A stretch of DNA of 47,721 bases from Planctomycetota bacterium (GCA_028281765.1 JANQJF010000003.1:1-47721), one strand, 5' to 3'; shown: positions 15,558-26,000, counted from the first letter of the stretch. The notes: generated from the sequence alone by a model not told the origin. Translations and numbers: made by a program.

Positions 15558-16046
15558 ATGCAGTATCGCATCCGGCAGAAACTCCTGTCCTGGGGTGACG
15601 ACTTCACGATCCAGGACGCCGACGGGCACGACCTGTTCTTCGTCGACGGCAAGGCCTTCTCGTTCGGCAACAAGCTCTCGTTCCAGGATATGAACGGGCG
15701 CGAGCTCGCATTCATCGCGCAGAAACTGCTGTCGTGGGGCCCGACCTACGAGATCCAGCGCGACGGCGAGACGTTCGCGACGGTCAAGAAGGAGCTGTTC
15801 TCGTTCTTCAAGACGAAGTTCGAAGTCGACGTGCCGGGCCCCAACGACTACCGGGTCGAGGGAAACTTCCTGAACTACGAGTACACCTTCGCCCGACCCA
15901 AGGGCGGCGTCGTCGCGCGCGTCTCGAAGAAGCTCTTCTCCTGGAGCGATTCGTACTGCGTCGACATCGTCGACGGCGAAGACGACATCATCATCCTCGC
16001 GACGGCCGTCGTGATCGACCAGGTCTGCCACGAGGACAACGACTAG
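15558..16046 (+). CDS. LURP-one-related (Tubby-like fold) protein
   Basis: A 162-residue cytoplasmic protein with no signal peptide. Its sequence is built of short beta strands with a recurring K-L/F-L/F-S-W/F pattern (KLLSWGDDFTIQD, KLLSWGPTYEIQRDG, KKELFSFFKTKFEVD, KKLFSWSDSYCVD). This is the signature of the LURP-one-related/YxjI family, a 12-stranded barrel related to Tubby that can bind lipids or act as a membrane-tethered scaffold. Its length matches bacterial members. The ATG at 15558 opens directly into the first repeat. The next gene begins 4 to 22 bases downstream depending on the start used, so the two may be co-transcribed. Confidence 0.88.
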   Translation: MQYRIRQKLLSWGDDFTIQDADGHDLFFVDGKAFSFGNKLSFQDMNGRELAFIAQKLLSWGPTYEIQRDGETFATVKKELFSFFKTKFEVDVPGPNDYRVEGNFLNYEYTFARPKGGVVARVSKKLFSWSDSYCVDIVDGEDDIIILATAVVIDQVCHEDND

Positions 16047-16068
16047 AACTATGCTGAGCGCCCCCACC

Positions 16069-18045
16069 ATGCAGAGAAATCGAACGACCATGTGGGCAGC
16101 CGCGCTGATCGCGGCTGCGATCCCGGGCCTGAGAGCCCAAGAGCACGTCGTCCGCGTCACGCCCGCAGAACTCACGCTCGCCGTCGGCCAGAAGGCGCAG
16201 CTGAAGGCCGAGGTCGTCGACGTCGGCGGCCGCCCGGTCGACGACGCGCAGGTGTTCTTCTTCTCCAGGGCGCGACGCGCGGTGAGCGTCAGCCGAGAAG
16301 GCGAACTCCTCGCGCGCAAGCCGGGCACGCACACCGTGATCGCGCGCGCGCGGATCGGCGGCAAGCGTGGCCCGCAGGCGACGGTCACCGTGACCGTGCC
16401 GCAACCCACGCCCGCGAAAGTCGCGCTGCGCGGCGCGCCGAAGCAGCTCTACGCGGGCACGACTGTGCGTGTTCAAGGCGAAGTGCTCGACGAGAACGAC
16501 ATCGTGCGCGACGACCTCAGCGTGGCTCTCGCGAGCAGCGATGCTGGCATCGCCTCGATCGACGCGTTCGGTCAGGTGACCGCGGTCGCACCGGGAGCCT
16601 TCACGCTCTCCGGCACCGGCGGCGGCCTCACGACCGAGTCGAAGATCCAGGTCCTCGCGAACCCGGTTCGCAAGATCGATCTCACCGCAGCCGTGCAGAC
16701 GGCGCGAACGGGCGACGTGATCCGGTTCCGGGCGACCGGCCTCGACGGCAATGGCGCCGCGACGGACGTACCCGTCCACTACTCGTTCTACGCCGCGCCC
16801 GACGACACGCTCGGCAACGCCGCAACCGGCCAAATCCAACAAGACGGCCGCTTCGTCGCGGAGACACCGGGCCTCTACACGATCGTTGCGACCTGCGGCG
16901 ACGTCACGGCCCGCACGACGGTTCGGTGCAGCCAGCGCTTTCCGCAGAAGAAGAAGCTCGTCAAGGTCGGTCACGGCCTGGTCGCCGACGCGCACACCTC
17001 GGACCTCTGGGTCTGGGAGGGCATCGACGGACGGGACTACTGCGTGACCGGTACCTGGGGCGCGAACGGCGACGCGCTGTTCTGGGACGTGACCGACCCG
17101 TCGCGGATCGAGCAGATCGCGAAGATCACGGTCGACGCGCGCACGGTCAACGACGTCAAGGTCAGCGAAGACGGCACGCTATGCGTGATCAGTCGCGAGG
17201 GCGCGTCCAACCGCAAGAACGGCATCGTCGCGATCGACGTGCGCGATCCGCGCAACCCGAAGATCGTCTCCGAGTTCAACGACGAGCTAACGGGCGGCGT
17301 GCACAACCTGTTCATCGACCAGGGCCACGTCTACGCACTGAGCGCCGGACGCCGCTACGACGTCCTGAACTTCCAGAACGCGAACGCGCCGTCGCGCGTC
17401 GGCACGTTCCAGCTGTTCGAACCGGGCGCCTCGATCCACGACGTCTGGGTCACCGACGGCGTAGCGTTCTCGTCGAACTGGCGCTACGGCGTCCGCCTCG
17501 TCGACGTCGGCAACGGCATCGCGGGTGGCTCACCTTCGAACCCGGTCGAGTTCGCGAAGTACGCCTACCCGTCGGGCTGGAACCACGCGGCGTTCCCGTT
17601 CACGAGCCCGGACACGGGCAAGTTCTACGTGTTCGCGGGCGACGAGGCCTTTCCCTACGGCCTCAACGTCGAGAACGACCCGACCTACCCGCGCGGCTGG
17701 ATCCACATCATCGACTTCAGCAACCTGAAGAACCCGCAGGAGGTCGCGCGGTACGAAGTGCCCGAGGCCGGCACGCACAACCTGTGGATCGACGGCACCA
17801 CGCTCTACGTCGCGTACTACAACGGCGGCCTGCGCGTCGTCGACATCTCCGGCGACCTCATGGGCGACCTCTACCGCCAGGGTCGTGAGATCGCGTGGTT
17901 CCTGCCGACGCACCCCAAGGGCAAGGTCGCGAACGCGCCGATGGTCTGGGGTCCGCAGCCGCACAAGGGCCACATCTTCTTCTCCGACTGGAACTCGGGC
18001 CTGTGGGCCGTGAAGCTCGTCGACGACAAGGGGCGCCGCCGGTGA
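16069..18045 (+). CDS. Exported Ig-like / LVIVD-repeat beta-propeller protein
   Basis: A 658-residue protein. After a signal peptide (MQRNRTTMWAAALIAAAIPGLRAQ) come about three bacterial Ig-like (BIG2-type) domains, residues ~25-290 (VRVTPAELTLAVGQKAQLKA, then VSREGELLARKPGTHTVIA). A propeller of LVIVD-type repeats follows, ~300-650 (LFWDVTDPSRIEQIAKI, IVAIDVRDPRNPKIVSEF, LRVVDISGDLMG). LVIVD propellers are surface proteins of bacteria and archaea with poorly known roles. Three in-frame ATGs (16051, 16069, 16090) are possible; 16069 gives a balanced signal peptide. The TGA stop overlaps the GTG start of the next propeller gene by four bases, so the two are probably made together. Confidence 0.86.
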   Translation: MQRNRTTMWAAALIAAAIPGLRAQEHVVRVTPAELTLAVGQKAQLKAEVVDVGGRPVDDAQVFFFSRARRAVSVSREGELLARKPGTHTVIARARIGGKRGPQATVTVTVPQPTPAKVALRGAPKQLYAGTTVRVQGEVLDENDIVRDDLSVALASSDAGIASIDAFGQVTAVAPGAFTLSGTGGGLTTESKIQVLANPVRKIDLTAAVQTARTGDVIRFRATGLDGNGAATDVPVHYSFYAAPDDTLGNAATGQIQQDGRFVAETPGLYTIVATCGDVTARTTVRCSQRFPQKKKLVKVGHGLVADAHTSDLWVWEGIDGRDYCVTGTWGANGDALFWDVTDPSRIEQIAKITVDARTVNDVKVSEDGTLCVISREGASNRKNGIVAIDVRDPRNPKIVSEFNDELTGGVHNLFIDQGHVYALSAGRRYDVLNFQNANAPSRVGTFQLFEPGASIHDVWVTDGVAFSSNWRYGVRLVDVGNGIAGGSPSNPVEFAKYAYPSGWNHAAFPFTSPDTGKFYVFAGDEAFPYGLNVENDPTYPRGWIHIIDFSNLKNPQEVARYEVPEAGTHNLWIDGTTLYVAYYNGGLRVVDISGDLMGDLYRQGREIAWFLPTHPKGKVANAPMVWGPQPHKGHIFFSDWNSGLWAVKLVDDKGRRR

Positions 18046-19103
18046 GACTCGCGATCGTCACGTCGCTCGCGCTGACGAGCATGCTGGCCGCGCAGCGAGA
18101 CGCTTCGACGCTTCCCGCGCCGAAGACCTACCGCGTCTACGTCGCGTGCGAGTCCTCGGACGAAGTCCACCGCATCGCCTTCGACGGCAAGACCGCGAAG
18201 GTCGAGCGCAAGATCCAGGTCGGCTACCAGCCGACCGAGATCGAAGGCCCGCACGGCCTGACGGTCGGCCCGAACGGGGAGTACTGGTACCTGTCGATCG
18301 CGCACGGCAAGCCGTTCGGTCTGCTCTACAAGTATCGGACTTCCGACGACGAACTCGTCGGCGAATGCGAGCTCGGCATGTTCCCGGCGACGATGCAGAT
18401 CTCCGACGCCACGGGCCTGCTGTACTGCGTCAACTTCAACCTGCACGGCCGCATGCTGCCGAGCACGGTGTCGATCGTCGATCCGGAGGAGATGGTCGAA
18501 GTGGCGCGCACGCCGACCGGGCCGATGCCGCACGGCTCGCGCGTGTCTCCGGACGGGCTGTTCCACTACTCGTGCGCGATGATGTCCGGCCACCTGTTCG
18601 AGATCGACGCGACGACGTTCGAAGTCGTCCGCGACCTCCAGCTCGACGTCGAACCGCCCGAGGGCCACCAGTCGGTCGCGAAGCCGACATGGGTGCAGCC
18701 GCATCCGACGAAGCGCTTGGCCTACTGCGCGCTCAACGGCAAGGCCGCGGTCGCGGAAGTCGATCTCGACAAGTGGGTCGTCGTGCGTCGGTTCCAGACC
18801 GACAAGGGCCCCTACAACCTCGAGGTCACGCCGGACGGCGAGAAGCTGATCGTCACTTACAAGACCGCCGGCAAGATCGGGGTTTGGGACATCGAGTCCG
18901 GCAAGGAACTCGCCGCCATCCCGTCGACGCGCGGCGTGACCCACGGTGTCGTCGTGAGCCGCGACGGGCGATACGCCTTCGTGACCGCGGAGGGCAAGGG
19001 CGCGGAACCCGGCGTCGTCGACGTCGTGGACCTGCGGGAGCTGAAGAAGGTCGCGAGCGTCGACGTCGGACTGCAGGCCGGCGGGATCGCGCTCGGTCAC
19101 TGA
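18042..19103 (+). CDS. Exported YVTN-type beta-propeller protein
   Basis: A 353-residue protein begun at GTG 18042, giving the signal peptide MRLAIVTSLALTSMLAAQ and a four-base GTGA overlap with the preceding propeller gene; the frame is open upstream but only as a shadow of that gene. The mature part is a seven-bladed propeller of YVTN/surface-layer type. It has repeats such as YRVYVACESSDEVHRIAFDG, GPYNLEVTPDGEKLIVTYK and HGVVVSRDGRYAFVTAEG, where a PDG turn precedes a beta strand in each blade. No CxxCH motif or catalytic residues are visible. Pairing with the LVIVD propeller suggests a common extracytoplasmic assembly or binding function. Six bases separate it from the convergent gene. 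Confidence 0.85.
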   Translation: MRLAIVTSLALTSMLAAQRDASTLPAPKTYRVYVACESSDEVHRIAFDGKTAKVERKIQVGYQPTEIEGPHGLTVGPNGEYWYLSIAHGKPFGLLYKYRTSDDELVGECELGMFPATMQISDATGLLYCVNFNLHGRMLPSTVSIVDPEEMVEVARTPTGPMPHGSRVSPDGLFHYSCAMMSGHLFEIDATTFEVVRDLQLDVEPPEGHQSVAKPTWVQPHPTKRLAYCALNGKAAVAEVDLDKWVVVRRFQTDKGPYNLEVTPDGEKLIVTYKTAGKIGVWDIESGKELAAIPSTRGVTHGVVVSRDGRYAFVTAEGKGAEPGVVDVVDLRELKKVASVDVGLQAGGIALGH

Positions 19104-19109
19104 GGCTCT

Positions 19110-20672
19110 TTACATCGCCTCCAACAGCCACTCGATCCCGTTCGAGAACCCGACGCCAAACCCGTTCGCCGTCGCATCCAGCACCGCGCCCTGCACGTAG
19201 AGGCGGACGCCTTGGTTCGCCCCGTTCACGGGGAACGCCAGTCGCTCCGCGGCACCGCCTGGCGTGAACGGCAGGTGGATGAGTTCGGCGTCGCCGTAGA
19301 GCGAGCAGCCGAGCGCGCCGATGACGTCGAGGGAGATGCCCTGCGGGTAGCCCACGCCGCCGACGAGGAACACACCTGAAGTCGCCGTCCCGCGGATGTT
19401 CTCGAGCACGCAGGTCGCGGCACCGCCGAGCACCGGTCGCCCGTCGACGGCCAGGCGAAGATCCGGTTGGTCGTCCCCGAGCAGCAACGGGTTCGTGAGC
19501 AGCGAAAGGTCGACGTCGCCGGGGTTCGGCGCACCGTGCCCCGGGCTGTAGCCAACGATGCCGTCGACGACCTGCATGCTGCCGTAGTTGAACTCGATCC
19601 ACCCGGTCGTCGTGTCGAGGGACGCCTGGAACGTGCTCTGATTCGCCGTCGTCGACTCCGTCACATCGAGCCACGTGACGTAGACGACCGGGCCCACGGT
19701 CTCGACGTGGATCGACCCCGCCTGTGCCGGATCGAAGTCGTCCCAGAACGGACAGAGTCGTGCCGGCCCGTCGAGCAGATCCCCGACGTCTTCGTTCTGG
19801 TCGGCGTTGGTCGTCGGTTCGAGCGCAATCCAGCCGTTCGAGCACACCCAGATCTCGTCGATGTCGCCGACCGGCGTCGACAAGGTTGCGGGCAGTGTGA
19901 ACGGCCGGGTCTCCTGGTCGAGAAACGGAATGGCAGGCGTCGTCGGCGCCACGATGCCGCTACCGCCCACTTGCGCCAAGTACGACGTTCCGGTCCACAG
20001 CAGCTCGACCCCGCCGTTCTCGAGGTCGTTGTGGTTGCCGCCGTCGAACTGCTCGAAGACGCTCGACGGGCCGGTGCCGCCGCAGCCGTCCCCGAATTCG
20101 ACCGCCGTCGCGACCCCCGGCGCGGCCTGGAGGAACACTTCGACACGGCCGACCTGGCCGCCGGGTTCTCCGGCCACGGGCTGGCCTCCGCCGGACGTGA
20201 ACAGATTCGTCTGGGAGACGAGACGCCGGAACGCCACGGGCTCGCCGAACACGTGGCCCGGCAGCGGACCGTTCGCGGCGTACGACGTGTAGACCGTCTG
20301 GCCGCCACAGCCGCCGAGAAACCCGACCCACTGGCCTTGCTGCACGGAGATGTTCGTGCCGAGGATCTGATCGCTCGGGACGTTGACCGCGTAGAACACC
20401 GGCGTGCTCGACGTCGTGATCGGATAGTCCGGCGGCGCCGCGTTCATCAGCCACACCTCGACGGCCTGCACACCCTGATGTGCTTCGTCGGGCACGCGTA
20501 CGCCGGTGATCACGAAGTCGATCGGCGCTTCGAAGTAGAACCCGCGCGACAGATTGCTCGCCGACAGCGTGTTCGTGTATTCGGGGATCCCGAGCGGAGT
20601 CTGGCCTGCCAAAATCTGGGCGAGCGCAGGCGCGGCGACGAGCACGAAGGCGAGGGAGAGGTGGCGACGCAT
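19110..20672 (-). CDS. Exported protein with nidogen-like region and shared C-terminal domain
   Basis: A 520-residue protein that starts at ATG 20672 with signal peptide MRRHLSLAFVLVAAPALAQ; the open frame continues upstream only as an antiphase shadow of the sialidase. Residues ~20-160 are a beta domain with GGCGGQTVYTSY. The middle (~220-370) resembles a nidogen-like (NIDO) domain: VCSNGWIALEP, LCPFWDDFDP, VVYVTWLDVTES, TTTGWIEFNYGSM. The C-terminal ~110 residues match the recurring domain of this locus (ALGCSLY, then YVQGAVLDATANGFGVGFSN). It begins 2 bases after the redoxin-sialidase stop codon (TGA-TC-ATG), so both should come from one transcript. A role in cell-surface adhesion or matrix is inference. 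Confidence 0.85.
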   Translation of the reverse strand: MRRHLSLAFVLVAAPALAQILAGQTPLGIPEYTNTLSASNLSRGFYFEAPIDFVITGVRVPDEAHQGVQAVEVWLMNAAPPDYPITTSSTPVFYAVNVPSDQILGTNISVQQGQWVGFLGGCGGQTVYTSYAANGPLPGHVFGEPVAFRRLVSQTNLFTSGGGQPVAGEPGGQVGRVEVFLQAAPGVATAVEFGDGCGGTGPSSVFEQFDGGNHNDLENGGVELLWTGTSYLAQVGGSGIVAPTTPAIPFLDQETRPFTLPATLSTPVGDIDEIWVCSNGWIALEPTTNADQNEDVGDLLDGPARLCPFWDDFDPAQAGSIHVETVGPVVYVTWLDVTESTTANQSTFQASLDTTTGWIEFNYGSMQVVDGIVGYSPGHGAPNPGDVDLSLLTNPLLLGDDQPDLRLAVDGRPVLGGAATCVLENIRGTATSGVFLVGGVGYPQGISLDVIGALGCSLYGDAELIHLPFTPGGAAERLAFPVNGANQGVRLYVQGAVLDATANGFGVGFSNGIEWLLEAM

Positions 20673-20674
20673 GA

Positions 20675-23002
20675 TCACTTGCGTTCCGGCGGCGAGGCCG
20701 CGGAACGCCGTGATTCTAGCGCATTCCGATCGAAGGAGCGGAATCGGATCCGCCCGTAGCCGTCCGACTCGAACAAGACTCCGTAACGATTCCGTTCGAG
20801 CGCCACGAGATCGCTGTAGGCGCTCATCCCCGGCTCGATGACGAGCGCCTCGCGCCACGTCGCCCCGGCGTCGTCGCTGACGCGGATCGCGAGTCGCTCG
20901 CGCTTGTTCCCGACCGAAGGACCGGAGAACAACAACACTTCGCCGTCCGCGAGAACCGAACCCTGGCACACCGGCGCGACGAGACCTTCGACCGACTGGA
21001 ACGGCGCAACGAACGTCTCGCCGCCATCCACGCTGATCGCGAACGCTCGGGTCGCCCGACTCTTCCCGCCGTGGTCGCGCGTGTTCACGTAGAGGCGACC
21101 GTCCGCGAGCTCCGCAACCGTGCTCTCGTTCGGGTTGACCTCGGGCTTGCCGAGGTTCGCTTCGTCGACGGCGCCGATGCGCCAGGTCTCGCCGGCGTCG
21201 TCGCTGAGCAGGAGATGCGCGCCGAGCGCCGCGTTGCCGCCGCCGTGCGCGAGCGACGAGAAGTTGGCAGGCACGACGAGACGACCGGCGTGCTCCCCGT
21301 GCCGCAGCTGGATCGCGTGGCACGGTCCCGTCGCATACCAACCCCAGCCCTCGCGATCGCAGCTCTCGAGCAGCGACCGTGGCTCGCTCCACGTCTTCCC
21401 GTGGTCGGCCGAACGCATGACGTACGGCGTCCGCGAGCCGTGCTTGCCGCTGCGGATCTGGCTCTCGTGACTGCCGGCTTCCTGCCGCACGAGCAACAGG
21501 ACCACGTCGCCGCTCTCGCGGTCGACGACCGGTGCCGGGTTGCCGAACACGCCATCGCCGTTGTCCGCGACGATCGAGAGTTCGCCCCACGTGCGCCCGC
21601 CGTCCCCCGAACGTCGCATCACGACGTCGATGTCCCCCGAATCGGAGCCGCTCTGGACGCGCCCTTCCGCGAACGCGAGCAGGTCGCCGTTCGCCGCGCG
21701 CACGATCGCGGGAATGCGGAACGTGTGGTACCGCGCATCCATGCCACGGCGGAACACCGCCGCGTCGATCGGATCGCCGGCGGGGTCGTCGACCGAGTCC
21801 CAGGCCGTAAGCAGTCGCTGACTCTCGGCGAGCAAGAACTCGATCTCCGAGAACGGCAGCACGCCGACGTCCTGCCACAGAATGCGACCGCGGGGATCCA
21901 CGAGGAACGTCCCGTGCATCGGCTCCTGCTGGAAACCGTCCCACACTCCCCACCGCCGGAAGACTTCGATGTCCGGATCACACAGAACATCCATGTGGAT
22001 CGGGTCGACGCCGTTCTCGAGCGCCGCCTGCTGCGCGGCGCGGACCTGCTGCACGGTGTCGGTACCGATCGTCACGACGTCGATGCCCGCCGCGCGAAAC
22101 CGAGGGGCCACGGGATCCAGCTCACCGAGCTGGGCGACGCACTGCACTCAACCGAAGCCGAGGAAGAACACGACGAGATACGGCTTGCCGGCGTAGTCCT
22201 CCGACGCGCGACGACCACCGAGTCCGCGAACGAGATCGAAGCCCGGAGCGCGCCGTGGTTGCCACTGCAGCTCGCCGCTGCGCGATCCGTCCGGCAGACC
22301 GACGGATCGCTCGCGTCCCAGCGTGAAGAACGGATGACGCGGCAGGCGAGCGAGCAGTCCCGCGTCGTCCGGCGCGGCCTTCCGAAGATTCGTCTCGTAT
22401 CCCGGAATGGTGAACGGGATCTGTCCGTCGACCGTCAAGCGCCCGTTCGCGATCTCGACGAACGCCCGCGGGTCCTGAGGCTCCGCGCTCTCTGACGACA
22501 CCGCGGAGTGGACCCGCAACATCGCGGCACCCCAGTCGGCGGACGACCGCGCGAGGTCACGGCCACGCGTGGTCCACGATTCCGGATCCGGCAGGCGGTC
22601 GAATCTCTCGTCGGCCGGGTCCGGTGGACCGGTCAGCGCGAACGCACTCGCGATCTCGAGCACGACTGCACGCTCCTCGGCCTCCTCCTCGAAGCGCTTC
22701 ATGAACGCCTTCCAGGTCAGCATCGCCGCGGCCCGTGGATTGTCGACGAGCGTGCCGAGCGACATGCCGAGGTAGCCGACGGCCCGATCCGGCGCCCGCT
22801 GGGAGACCTCTCGGAAGCTCCGACGAGCCTCCCACGTGTGCCCGGTGCGCAGCTGCCGAAGCCCGCGATCGATCAGCTCGTCGACGGTCCCGCCACGAAC
22901 CCGGCGGTGCGGCTGCTCTTCCGTGGGATTCTGCGCGCGCAGCGCCCCCGCGGACACCAGGGTTGCAAGGAGCCCTAGACGGACCCAAGAGCCGATCGAC
23001 AT
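20675..23002 (-). CDS. Probable selenoprotein: U-x-x-C redoxin fused to exo-alpha-sialidase (GH33)
   Basis: I read one 775-codon gene through an in-frame TGA at 22150-22148. The signal peptide is MSIGSWVRLGLLATLVSAG. Residues ~30-120 are helical and TPR-like. About 245-400 form an AhpC/TSA-type redoxin in which FFLGFG is followed by codon 285 = TGA, then V-Q-C288-V-A, giving U-x-x-C where relatives have C-x-x-C. About 410-770 form a GH33 sialidase: FRIP at 428-431, Asp boxes SGDGGRTW (465-472), SADHGKTW, SDDAGETW, SVDGGETF and SDDAGATW, and MSAYSDLVALE for the catalytic Tyr/Glu region. Both halves are in the same frame, so no frameshift is needed. A hairpin fitting the bacterial SECIS pattern follows the TGA. 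Alternatives: a nonsense mutation or base error at a Cys codon, or separate translation of the sialidase part from GTG 22147. Confidence 0.78.
22117..22133 (-). promoter_or_regulatory. Candidate bacterial SECIS hairpin
   Basis: On the minus strand, 14 nt after the TGA, CCAGCTC-GGT-GAGCTGG forms a perfect 7-bp stem with a three-base loop. The loop starts 21 nt after the UGA and its first two bases are G. The published bacterial SECIS pattern allows a 16-37 nt UGA-to-loop distance and requires a G in the first two loop bases; the E. coli fdhF element is also a 17-nt hairpin at a similar distance. The hairpin lies in coding sequence (Q-L-G-E-L), as bacterial SECIS elements do. Confidence 0.72.
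22148..22150 (-). other. Candidate selenocysteine codon (in-frame TGA)
   Basis: On the minus strand the codons read GGC TTC GGT TGA GTG CAG TGC. The TGA takes the first position of a C-x-x-C-like redoxin motif (residue 285), with C288 as the resolving partner. The same frame then stays open for 490 codons to TGA at 20677-20675. TGA acts as an ordinary stop in many other genes here, so general reassignment of the codon is excluded. Confidence 0.75.
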
Positions 23003-23090
23003 GGCGCGGGATCTTACCACCCGTAGACGGCGCCGGAACGGCCGGCTCCGATCTGTCACCGACCCGGACCCGCGCGCTACAGTTCCTTCG

Positions 23091-26000
23091 ATGCGGCGGT
23101 TCGCGGTTCTCCTGACAAGCTTGCTCGTGGCGTGCTCTGACGACGCGTCCGAGCCGATTTCGTCGAAGCCCCTGCGGGACCGGACGGCGGCCGAAGGTCC
23201 GCGGTTCGCCCGCCTGGATCCCGAGCAGTGCGGCATCGCGTTCACGAACGAGCTGCGACCCGAGCACGTGGTCAACTACATCTACAGTGGCGCCGGGGTC
23301 ACGACCGGCGACTACGACGACGATGGCTTGCCGGATGTGTACCTCGTCTCCCAGGACGGGCCGAACCGGCTGTTCCGGCAGGTCGCGCCGATGCGCTTCG
23401 AGGACGTGACCGAGTCGGCGGGCGGCCTCGATGGGGGCGCCGCCTGGGGAACGGCCGCGACGTTCGCGGACATCGACGGAGACGGAGACCTCGACCTCTA
23501 CGTCTGCAACACCGAAGCGCCGAATCTCCTCTACCAGAACCGGGGCGACGGGACGTTCGTCGAACGCGGCGGGCAGCTCGGCCTCGCGTTCACGGCGGCG
23601 AGCACCGGCGCCGCATTCGCGGACTACGACCACGACGGCGACCTCGATCTCTATCTGCTGACGAATCGCGTGTTCGGTCCGACGCTCGCCGACGGCCTCG
23701 TGCGCGACGTGAAGCCCCCGGCGGAGACGCGCAAAACCATCGAGCAGATGTTCCCGCCGCATCCGCGCATCACCGTCGAAGACGGCAAGGCGGAGATCGA
23801 AGACGGCTACGAGAACTTCTACTTCTCGATGGGCGAGCACGTGTTCCCGGCCGGACAACGGGACCGCCTGTTCCGCAACGACGGCTACGCACGGTGGACG
23901 GACGTCACGGACAAGGCCGGGATCCGCGACCAGGGTCAGGGCCTGTCGGTCACGTGGTGGGACTGCGACGGCGACGGCTGGCTCGACATCTACGTCGCCA
24001 ACGACCTCGAGTCGCCCGACCAGCTCTATCGCAATCGCGGCGACGGCACGTTCGAAGACATCACCGCGGTCGCGCTGCCGCATACCGCCTACTTCGGCAT
24101 GGGGTGCGACTTCGGCGACTTCGACAACGACGGTCACTTCGACTTCTGCGTCGCGGACATGTCGAGCACGACGCACTACATGTCGAAGATGCTCATGGGC
24201 ACGATGGGCGACAAGCGGTGGTTCTTGATGAACGCCGACCCGCCGCAGCACATGCGCAACGCGGTGTACTGGAACTCCGGCACCGAACGTTTCCGCGAGG
24301 CAGGCTTCTTGACCGGGCTCGCGAGCACGGACTGGACGTGGACGGTGCGCTTCGCCGACCTCGACGACGACGGCTGGCTCGACTTCTACGCGAGCAACGG
24401 ACAGCCGCGCTTCGACAACGATCCCGACGTCGCGGACGAATTCCGCCGTCTCTGGCGGCTCGGCCTGAAGGACGAGGCTCTCCAGATCGCCCGCGACCTG
24501 CGGCCGGTCAACGAGAAGAACATCGCGCGGCGCAACGACCACAACCTGCGCTTCGAAGACGTCGGCGCCGCGTGGGGCCTCGACGAAGCGGCGGTCAGCC
24601 ACGGTGCGGCGTTCGCCGATCTCGACCGCGACGGCGACCTCGATCTGGTCGTCAACAACATGAACACGCCGGCGAGCGTGTTCGAGAACCGCACGGCCGG
24701 CGCACACCGGGTCCTCGTCGAGCTCCGCGGCTCCGACGGCAACACCCGCGGGATCGGCGCCAGGATTACGATCGCCGCCGGCGGGCTCACGCAAACTCGG
24801 CTCGTGTCACCGACCCGCGGCTACATGAGCACAGGCGAAGCGATCGAGCACTTCGGTCTCGGCGAGGCGAACCGCGTCGACCGACTCTCGGTCCGCTGGC
24901 CGAACGGCGACGTGCAGGAGTTCCGCGATCTCGAGACCGACCGGCATTACACGATCCGCGCGCCCGCGCCCGTCGCCGCGACCGCGCCGGAGATCCCCGA
25001 GGCCGAAGAGCGCCTGTTCACGGGTCATGACGTGTTCCCCGCGACGCATCACGAGCAGGACTTCGACGACTATGCGGCCCAGCCGCTGCTCCCCCATCGA
25101 CTGTCGCGCAGCGGCCCGGGGATCGCGGTCGGCGACGTGGATGGCGACGGCCACGACGACGTGTGGCTCGGCGGCGCGGCGGGCCAGCCCGGCACGTTGA
25201 TGCGCGCGTCGGGGAACGGGCTGTTCGAGAAGCTCGAAGGGCCCTGGTCCACCGACGCCGAATGCGAGGACCTCGGTGCGCTGCTGTTCGACGCCGATGG
25301 CGATCGCGACCTCGACCTCTTCGTCGTCAGCGGCGGGATCGAACACGGCGACCGCACGGAGCTGCTGCGGGATCGGCTCTACCTCAACGGCGGCTCCGGC
25401 ACCTTCGAACGCGCGCCGGCCGAGTCCCTGTCGCACACACCCGTGAGCGGCAGTTGCGTCAGCGCGGCCGACTTCGACCGCGACGGAGACCTCGACCTGT
25501 TCGTCGGCGGACGAACGATCGCCGGACGATTCCCAGAGGCGCCGCCAAGCGCGCTGCTGCGCAATGACGGCGGTCGCTTCACCGACGTGACGGAGAGCAT
25601 CGCGCCCGAACTCGCGTTCGCGGGCATGGTGAGCGCCGCGGTGTGGGCGGACGTCGACGACGACGGCTGGCAAGACCTGGTCGTCGCGTCGCAATGGCAA
25701 CCGATCCGCGTGTTCGGGAACGGCGAGGGTCGACTCGTGACGCGCGCGGAGGCCATCACCGGCTCCCCCCGCGGTCAGTGGAACGGCATCCATGCGGCCG
25801 ACCTCGACGACGACGGCGACCTCGACCTCGTCGCCGGCAACATCGGACTGAACTCCAAGTACAAGGCGAAGAAGTCTCACCCGCTCCGGCTCTACGCACG
25901 CGACTTCGACGACAACGGCGTGCTGGACGTCATCGAGGCGAAATACGAGGGCGAGTCCCTCCTCCCGGTGCGCGGCCGCAGCTGCAGCGCTCAGGCGATG

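Noticed and set aside
20673..21953. Upstream extension of the 19110 gene to 947 codons
   Set aside because: The extension is an antiphase reading of the sialidase domain; a signal peptide starts exactly at 20672.
22140..22160. Frameshift as the explanation for the broken redoxin-sialidase frame
   Set aside because: Both halves are already in the same phase; only a single TGA separates them, so no insertion or deletion is required.
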